This document shows, piece after piece, positions 58,749 through 64,000 of a stretch of DNA of 64,000 nt. The position numbers and the translations under genes were made by a program. The DNA comes from Candidatus Pantoea formicae (GTDB lineage Bacteria > Pseudomonadota > Gammaproteobacteria > Enterobacterales > Enterobacteriaceae): positions 310,001-374,000 of the forward strand of contig NZ_VWXD01000002.1 of assembly GCF_011752625.1 (NCBI RefSeq), given 5' to 3'. The notes under the pieces are model-generated. The model worked only from the letters and a program-made list of their open reading frames with translations, did no database searches and was not told the origin of the DNA. The first letter of the stretch is position 1. Each line of letters opens with the position of its first letter.

Positions 58749-59249
58749 ATGGAAATGTATATCGGTGAAGGCTTTGCAGGCGACGGCGTTAACGCTTCGC
58801 ATATCAATATCATGATTGGACCGCGCAACGGCGTGGTGGGTCAGGCGTTCTCCACCAGCCTGGCGACGCCCTCACAAGGCCACTGCCCGTTTATGGTGGT
58901 GATTAAACCCAATGTGCCAGCCAAGCCGATGACGCTGTATGTCAACAAAGCCGCTATCAGTAGCGATCTGCACGGCAATGCCACCTGGGGCGCATCACAG
59001 GCTGCGATTGCTAAAGCCGTGACCGAGGCGCAGTTGCAGGGCACGCTGCCGCCGGAAGCCGAAGATGAGTGGTGCATTGTCACCGCTAACTGGGTCAATC
59101 CTGGCTGTACCGATCTCGATGAAGTGTTCGCTAACAACTATCGCGCCTGCAAAGTGGCGATAGAAGCGGCGATGGAAAAGCTGCCGGGCCGCCAGCAGTT
59201 GATTAATGCCCTGCCCGAGTTGGGCAATCCCTTTTATTCCCCGAAGTAG
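58749..59249 (+). CDS. Formaldehyde-activating enzyme (Fae) family protein
   Basis: A 166-residue protein of the Fae family. The N-terminus GEGFAGDGVNASHINIMIGPR carries the conserved Asp and the His (residue 18) that corresponds to the catalytic His17 of Methylorubrum Fae; the later KPMTLYVNKAAI and WGASQAAIAKAVTEA also fit. Fae condenses formaldehyde with tetrahydromethanopterin, a cofactor not made by enterobacteria, so the substrate or cofactor here is probably different. GGAGG lies five bases before ATG 58749. Between the MFS gene (12 bp) and AKR gene (13 bp). Confidence 0.87.
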   Translation: MEMYIGEGFAGDGVNASHINIMIGPRNGVVGQAFSTSLATPSQGHCPFMVVIKPNVPAKPMTLYVNKAAISSDLHGNATWGASQAAIAKAVTEAQLQGTLPPEAEDEWCIVTANWVNPGCTDLDEVFANNYRACKVAIEAAMEKLPGRQQLINALPELGNPFYSPK

Positions 59250-59262
59250 CAGGAGTTGCAGC

Positions 59263-60312
59263 ATGGAATACATCAAACTGGGCCACAGCGGTTTGCAGGT
59301 GTCGCGTCTTTGCCTCGGCACCATGAATATGGGCAGCAAGAGCTGGAAACCCTGGATTTTTGACGAGGCGCAAAGTGAGCCCATCATTCGCCACGCCCTT
59401 GAGAATGGCATTAACTTTATCGATCTTGCCGATTTCTACTCCAGTGGTGCCGGAGAGGAAGTGGTCGGTCGCGTATTGAAGCGTATCGCTCAGCGCGATG
59501 AACTGGTGCTGACCACCAAAGTCGGTTACCCGCTTGGCGGCGGTCAGAACAATCAGGGCCACTCGCGCAAACACATTCTCGACAGCATCGACGGCAGTTT
59601 GCGCCGCCTTGGTACTGATTATGTGGATATCTACATGCTGCATTACTTTGACGTCAATACGCCGATTGAAGAGACGTGGGAAACCATGAACAGCATCGTG
59701 CGCAGTGGCAAGGCGCGTTACGTGGGTGTTTCAACCATGTATTGCTGGCAACTGGCGAAGATCTTGTGGTGCTGCGAGCGCAACGGTTTTGTGAAACCCA
59801 TCAACATGCAGCTGCAGCTGAACTGCGCCTACCGCGAAGAAGAGCGCGAAATGATCCCGTTCTGCCGCGATCAGGGCCTGGGCGTTTCCGTATTTAGCCC
59901 ACTGGCACGCGGGCTGTTAAGCGGTGATGCGCAATCCATCCGCAATCAAACTGATTTCTTCACACGTGAAATGTATGCCGATGAAGCCTCGATTCAGATT
60001 GCAGAATCCGTCGGCCGTGTTGCCGCCGCACGCGGGTTAACCAGTGCGCAAGTTGCTCAGGCCTGGGTGCTGTCCCATCCGGGAGTGGATTCGATGCTGG
60101 TCGGTGCAGACAGTGTTGCCCAGCTGGATAGCGCCATTGCGGCACTGCACACCCCGCTGGATAGCGAAGAGCGCTTCGAGCTGGAACGCAACTATACGCC
60201 ATGCGATGTGATCAACGATTACACGGCGGGCAGACGTATCGCTCGCCACAGCCGTGCTGCACGCACGGTGTTTACTGATAACTCACTTCAATCTGCAAGG
60301 AATATCGCATGA
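59263..60312 (+). CDS. Aldo/keto reductase
   Basis: A 349-residue AKR with catalytic tetrad D54, Y59, K86 and H127 and the NADP-site segment SPLARGLLSG. It is of the YajO/Tas-like group. It would interconvert an aldehyde and alcohol with NADPH. The ATG at 59263 follows AGGAG; the frame is open 19 codons further. Its stop overlaps the next start (ATGA), so it is coupled to the aldehyde dehydrogenase. Confidence 0.9.
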   Translation: MEYIKLGHSGLQVSRLCLGTMNMGSKSWKPWIFDEAQSEPIIRHALENGINFIDLADFYSSGAGEEVVGRVLKRIAQRDELVLTTKVGYPLGGGQNNQGHSRKHILDSIDGSLRRLGTDYVDIYMLHYFDVNTPIEETWETMNSIVRSGKARYVGVSTMYCWQLAKILWCCERNGFVKPINMQLQLNCAYREEEREMIPFCRDQGLGVSVFSPLARGLLSGDAQSIRNQTDFFTREMYADEASIQIAESVGRVAAARGLTSAQVAQAWVLSHPGVDSMLVGADSVAQLDSAIAALHTPLDSEERFELERNYTPCDVINDYTAGRRIARHSRAARTVFTDNSLQSARNIA

Positions 60313-61748
60313 CATCTTCACTGCTGCGTACCGGCTGGTATTGCAATGGACAATGGCTGGAAAGCGATCGCACCTATGATGTGACTAACCCCGCCGATGG
60401 CAGTGTGGTAGCACAGGTTGCCAATGTCGGTGCGCGGGAAACCACGCGCGCTATTGAAGCGGCGGCGGCGGCCCTGCCCGCCTGGCGTGCCTTGACCGCC
60501 AAGGCGCGCGCGGTGATCTTGCAGCGCTGGTATCAATTGATTATTGAGAATCAGGAACCACTGGCGCAGCTGGTGGTACAGGAACAAGGGAAAGTGCTGG
60601 CTGAGGCGCGCGGCGAAGTGCTTTACGCCGCCAGCTTTATCGAGTGGTTCGCAGAAGAAGGGAAACGTGCCAACGGCAAGACCATTCCATCGACCAAGGC
60701 CGGTAATCTGATCCTGACGTTGAAACAGCCGGTGGGCGTGGTCGCGGCGATTACACCGTGGAATTTCCCACTGGCGATGTTAACCCGCAAGCTGGGCCCG
60801 GCACTCGCTGCAGGCTGTACGGCCATCGTCAAGCCCGCCAATGAAACACCCCTCTCCGCCTTTGCGTTGTTGGTGCTGGCCGAGCAAGCTGGCGTTCCGG
60901 CTGGGGTGTTGAATGCGGTGAGCGGTGAAACCGTAGAGATCGGCCACACTCTCACTCACCACGATACGGTTCGTAAAATTTCCTTCACGGGTTCAACCGC
61001 CGTGGGGCAATTGCTGATGCGTGATGCAGCCAGTTCGGTGAAGAGACTGTCACTGGAGCTGGGAGGTAATGCACCCTTTATCGTGTTCGATGATGCCGAT
61101 ATTGATGCTGCAATCGAAAGCGCAATGGCAGCCAAATTTCGCAATAGCGGACAGACCTGTATCTGTGTGAATCGCTTTTATGTGCAGGAGGGTGTTTACG
61201 ATCAATTCGTCTCCAAGCTGGCTGCTGCCGCGAATGCCTTGAAAGTCGCTTCGGGCCTGACGCCTGGTGCTCAGCAGGGTCCACTGATCCACCTGCGTGC
61301 CATGGAGAAGGTCGAAGCACATGTGCAGGATGCGTTACAACAGGGGGCGCGATTGGTCTGCGGCGGCGAGCGTCATGCGTTGGGTGGCAGCTTTTATCAG
61401 CCTACAGTGCTAGCCGATGCTAATGAACAGATGCGTCTGGCACATGAAGAGACATTTGGTCCTGTGGCAGCCTGTTTCCGATTTAGCTCAGAACAGGAAG
61501 TGATTGAGCGCGCTAATAATACGCCCTATGGTCTGGCAGCCTATTTGTTTACGCGCAATCTTGCTCGGGCACTGCGTGTCACTCCGCAACTGGAGAGCGG
61601 CATGGTCGGGGTTAATGAAGGGATTATCTCGACAGAGGTGGCGCCGTTTGGTGGCGTGAAGGCGTCAGGATTGGGGCGTGAAGGTGCAGATGTTGGGCTG
61701 GAGGAGTATCTGGAAACCCAGTATGTGAATATTGGGCAGATTGGGTAG
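60309..61748 (+). CDS. NAD(P)-dependent aldehyde dehydrogenase, SSADH type
   Basis: A 479-residue ALDH close to succinate-semialdehyde dehydrogenases (GabD/YneI group). Catalytic C284 (GQTCICVNRF) and general base E250 (LELGGN), with the Rossmann segment TPWNFPLAML. It would oxidise an aldehyde to the acid. The preferred substrate is not evident; glutarate or succinate semialdehyde are options. Last gene of the Fae operon; no clear intrinsic terminator, instead the repeat-rich gap follows. Confidence 0.9.
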   Translation: MTSSLLRTGWYCNGQWLESDRTYDVTNPADGSVVAQVANVGARETTRAIEAAAAALPAWRALTAKARAVILQRWYQLIIENQEPLAQLVVQEQGKVLAEARGEVLYAASFIEWFAEEGKRANGKTIPSTKAGNLILTLKQPVGVVAAITPWNFPLAMLTRKLGPALAAGCTAIVKPANETPLSAFALLVLAEQAGVPAGVLNAVSGETVEIGHTLTHHDTVRKISFTGSTAVGQLLMRDAASSVKRLSLELGGNAPFIVFDDADIDAAIESAMAAKFRNSGQTCICVNRFYVQEGVYDQFVSKLAAAANALKVASGLTPGAQQGPLIHLRAMEKVEAHVQDALQQGARLVCGGERHALGGSFYQPTVLADANEQMRLAHEETFGPVAACFRFSSEQEVIERANNTPYGLAAYLFTRNLARALRVTPQLESGMVGVNEGIISTEVAPFGGVKASGLGREGADVGLEEYLETQYVNIGQIG

Positions 61749-61760
61749 TTTGGTGTGTGC

Positions 61761-61910
61761 GCTGAAGATCGGGCGCAGGGTCAGATAAGGTCCGCCCGAT
61801 TGCAAAGTCATTAAGGATTTAGCAGCCGCGTCTGCATGGATGATGGTGGGTTTGGCTGTTTTCGCTGAAGGTCAGGTGCTGGGTCAGATAAGGTCCGCCC
61901 GATCGCAAAG
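61761..61910. repeat. Direct repeat pair A
   Basis: Copies at 61761-61807 and 61864-61910, about 47 bases each, 103 bases apart. The last 30 bases (GGTCAGATAAGGTCCGCCC and flanks) differ at one position; the first 17 differ at four. No coding potential is evident. Confidence 0.8.
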
Positions 61911-62078
61911 GAAACCGGCATCCATGCCGATCGGCTGGGCCATCCTTGGCCCAGACGCTTTGCTCTTCGGGCGAACCTTATCTTCCCTTCAACCTATGGT
62001 GTGGCTGTTTAAACCGCACAGGCTGTGAAGGCTGAGCAGACCGCACAAAAGTTGATAAAGGCAGGTAGGGTGGGCCCG

Positions 62079-62302
62079 GAGTAAAGCATACGCCGCATGG
62101 ATGCGGCGGCAGAGGCTACAGGGATGTATTTACGCCGTCTTTACGGAGCGGCCCACCCTTCCTGCCTGAAGGCGCAGTATTTTCAGACAGCAAGGGTGAA
62201 CCAGAGCAAAGTGTCCGCCGCATAGATGCAGCGGCAGAGGCTACAGGGATGTATTTACGCCGTCTTTGCGAAACGGCCCACCCTTTCTGCCTGAAGGCGC
62301 AG
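62079..62302. repeat. Direct repeat pair B
   Basis: Two units of roughly 100 bases, 125 bases apart (62079-62177 and 62204-62302). The core GGCAGAGGCTACAGGGATG followed by TATTTACGCCGTCTTT is identical in both, then CGGCCCACCCTT and CTGCCTGAAGGCGCAG. Each unit begins with a GCCGCAT-GATGC-GC stem. This GGATGTATTTACG style recurs between genes in Pantoea and Erwinia genomes, to my recollection. Confidence 0.8.
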
Positions 62303-62323
62303 GACTCTCAGGCAGGAATGATT

Positions 62324-63916
62324 TTATACAATACCCTGACTACGCAGATAATCTTCGTAGTTGCCGGTGAAGTCGATAATACGGTCGCCCTTCATCTCCA
62401 TCACGCGAGTCGCCAATGAGCTCACAAACTCACGGTCATGCGAAACGAAAATCAGCGTACCTTCATAACCTTCGAGCGCCAGGTTAAGTGACTCGATGGA
62501 TTCCATATCGAGGTGGTTGGTCGGTTCATCCATGATCAAGATGTTCGGCTTCTGCATCATCAGCTTGCCAAACAGCATGCGGCCTTTCTCACCACCCGAT
62601 AGCACTTTGGCTGGCTTCTTGATTTCATCATGACCAAACAGCAGACGGCCCAGAATACTGCGCACTGCTTGCTCGTCGTCACCTTCCTGCTTCCACTGGC
62701 TCATCCAGTCGAAGACACTCAGGTCATCGGCGAAATCTTCTGCGTGATCCTGCGCGTAATAACCAATCAGCGCATTCTCGGACCATTTAACCGTGCCACT
62801 GTCAGGTGTTAACTCGCCCACCAGTGTTTTCAGTAAAGTGGTTTTACCGATACCGTTGGCGCCTAAAATAGCCACTTTCTCGCCGACTTCAACCATCAGA
62901 TTAAGTTTGCTAAACAGCGGACCGTTATCGAAACCTTTGGTCAGCGCTTCAACTTCCAGCGCGTTACGGAACAGTTTCTTGTCTTGGTCAAAACGAATAT
63001 ACGGGTTCTGACGGCTGGAGGCTTTCACTTCATCAAGTTTGATTTTATCAATCTGCTTGGCACGTGAAGTCGCCTGGCGCGATTTAGAGGCGTTGGCACT
63101 AAAACGGCTCACGAACGACTGCAGGTCAGCAATTTGCGCTTTCTTCTTGGCGTTATCAGAAATTAAACGTTCACGCGCCTGAGTTGCCGCGGTCATATAT
63201 TCGTCATAATTACCTGGATACACGCGCAGTTCGCCGTAATCCAAATCCGCCATGTGTGTGCACACCATATTCAGGAAGTGACGGTCATGCGAAATGATAA
63301 TCATGGTGCTGTTACGTTCGTTTAGCACCTGCTCCAGCCAACGAATGGTATCAATATCCAGGTTGTTCGTCGGTTCATCGAGCAGCAAAATATCCGGGTT
63401 TGAGAATAATGCCTGCGCCAACAGCACACGCAATTTCCAGCCTGGAGCGATTTCGCTCATCGGACCGTAATGCTGTTCCACTGGAATACCCACGCCCAGT
63501 AATAATTCACCGGCACGAGATTCCGCGCTGTAACCATCCATTTCACCGTATTCGACTTCCAGGTCGGCAACTTTATAGCCTTCCTCTTCGCTCATTTCTG
63601 GCAAAGCATATATACGGTCGCGCTCTTCCTTCACCGCCCATAATTCGGCGTGACCCATAATCACCGTATCCAGCACGCTAAATTGCTCAAACGCAAACTG
63701 GTCCTGGCGTAACTTACCGATACGCTCGTTAGGGTCGAGTGAAACATTACCGTTGGTCGGGACCAGGTCGCCGCCCAGTATTTTCATGAAGGTCGATTTA
63801 CCGCTGCCGTTCGCACCGATTAAACCGTAACGATTACCGCCGCCAAACTTAACGGAGATATTCTCAAACAGCGGCTTACTGCCGAACTGCATAGTGATAT
63901 TGCTGGAAACTAACAC
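62324..63916 (-). CDS. ybiT: YbiT, ABC-F family ATPase
   Basis: A 530-residue ABC-F protein, same length as E. coli YbiT, with two ATPase domains and no TM segments: Walker [10 protein letters not shown] and GANGIGKTT, Walker [13 protein letters not shown] and [12 protein letters not shown], and the interdomain linker (about 243-318) with charged helices. ABC-F proteins bind the ribosomal E site; YbiT acts on stalled translation, though its exact substrate is debated. In Dickeya a YbiT homologue affects plant virulence and competition. The upstream 84 bases to the window end hold no gene. Confidence 0.97.
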   Translation of the reverse strand: MLVSSNITMQFGSKPLFENISVKFGGGNRYGLIGANGSGKSTFMKILGGDLVPTNGNVSLDPNERIGKLRQDQFAFEQFSVLDTVIMGHAELWAVKEERDRIYALPEMSEEEGYKVADLEVEYGEMDGYSAESRAGELLLGVGIPVEQHYGPMSEIAPGWKLRVLLAQALFSNPDILLLDEPTNNLDIDTIRWLEQVLNERNSTMIIISHDRHFLNMVCTHMADLDYGELRVYPGNYDEYMTAATQARERLISDNAKKKAQIADLQSFVSRFSANASKSRQATSRAKQIDKIKLDEVKASSRQNPYIRFDQDKKLFRNALEVEALTKGFDNGPLFSKLNLMVEVGEKVAILGANGIGKTTLLKTLVGELTPDSGTVKWSENALIGYYAQDHAEDFADDLSVFDWMSQWKQEGDDEQAVRSILGRLLFGHDEIKKPAKVLSGGEKGRMLFGKLMMQKPNILIMDEPTNHLDMESIESLNLALEGYEGTLIFVSHDREFVSSLATRVMEMKGDRIIDFTGNYEDYLRSQGIV

Positions 63917-64000
63917 GGCATTGACCTTTGTTACGCGATGGAGGAAAAAACAGCGGGCATTATGCCAGAAACGGACACCTTGACGCCACCTCTGCGCCTG

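Larger units (their letters stand above)
61749..62323. other. Repeat-rich intergenic region between the ALDH gene and ybiT
   Basis: A 575-base stretch with two pairs of direct repeats (separate entries) and a short inverted region around GGCTGGGCCATCC and TTGGCCCAGACG near 61930-61953. No gene is supported: the only 62-codon frame (61840-62028) is built largely of repeat sequence. No IS ends or integrase remnants are seen. Confidence 0.6.

Noticed and set aside
61840..62028. 62-codon frame in the ALDH-ybiT gap
   Set aside because: Composed mainly of the repeated sequence, no ribosome site and no homology.

Overview
The window is chromosomal DNA from a member of the Enterobacterales, most likely Pantoea or a close relative in the Erwiniaceae. 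Gene order follows the E. coli 18-21 minute region closely (cydC-aat-infA-clpA-clpS-cspD-ybjD-lysO-poxB-ltaE-amiD-ybjQP-artPIQM-artJ-rlmC-ybjO-potIHGF-ybjN-rimK-nfsA-ybjC-grxA-ybjM-ybjL-rybB-ybjG-dacC-yliI-rimO-gsiDCBA-iaaA-moeAB-ybiT). Proteins look close to their E. coli counterparts, and several genes usual in E. coli are missing (hcp/hcr, aqpZ, the serW tRNA, bssR, fsaA/ybiVWY). The genus is inferred from synteny and repeat style; no 16S gene is present.

Bases 1-31000 are mostly core. They hold the end of cydDC, an N-degron group (aat, clpA, clpS) beside infA and cspD, the OLD-type nuclease ybjD, the lysine exporter lysO, pyruvate oxidase poxB, threonine aldolase ltaE, the arginine transporter art genes with tandem ArgR boxes before artJ, the putrescine transporter potFGHI, the ribosomal modifier rimK, nitroreductase nfsA, glutaredoxin grxA and the putative transporter ybjL. 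The small RNA RybB, with a sigma-E-type promoter, follows ybjL. Two overlapping PAP2 phosphatase genes (one is ybjG) come next.

Bases 31000-50250 hold dacC, a HAD phosphatase, the PQQ aldose dehydrogenase yliI, then a four-gene accessory insert (DUF3313 lipoprotein, OprB-type porin, beta-carbonic anhydrase, LprI/DUF1311 protein). These are followed by rimO, a DUF4385 gene, a Tsr-type chemoreceptor with a FliA-type promoter, the glutathione importer gsiABCD with iaaA, and moeAB.

Bases 50275-61748 are an accessory catabolic block between moeB and ybiT. One module matches the poorly characterised E. coli ygcU/ygcW/yqcE/ygcE/ygcP set: an FAD-linked oxidase, an SDR dehydrogenase, an MFS transporter broken by an in-frame TAG, an FGGY kinase and a GlpP-family antiterminator. 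Both divergent transcripts of this module start with near-identical terminator hairpins sharing the 5' arm GAGAAAAGUAACU, and a CRP-like box lies upstream of each. This strongly suggests local antitermination by YgcP, which is the most interesting regulatory system in the window. The second module is a LysR regulator (same strand and directly upstream of ygcP) divergent from an MFS-Fae-aldo/keto reductase-aldehyde dehydrogenase operon; a formaldehyde-activating-enzyme homologue is unexpected in an enterobacterium. A 575-base intergenic stretch with two families of direct repeats separates this block from ybiT.
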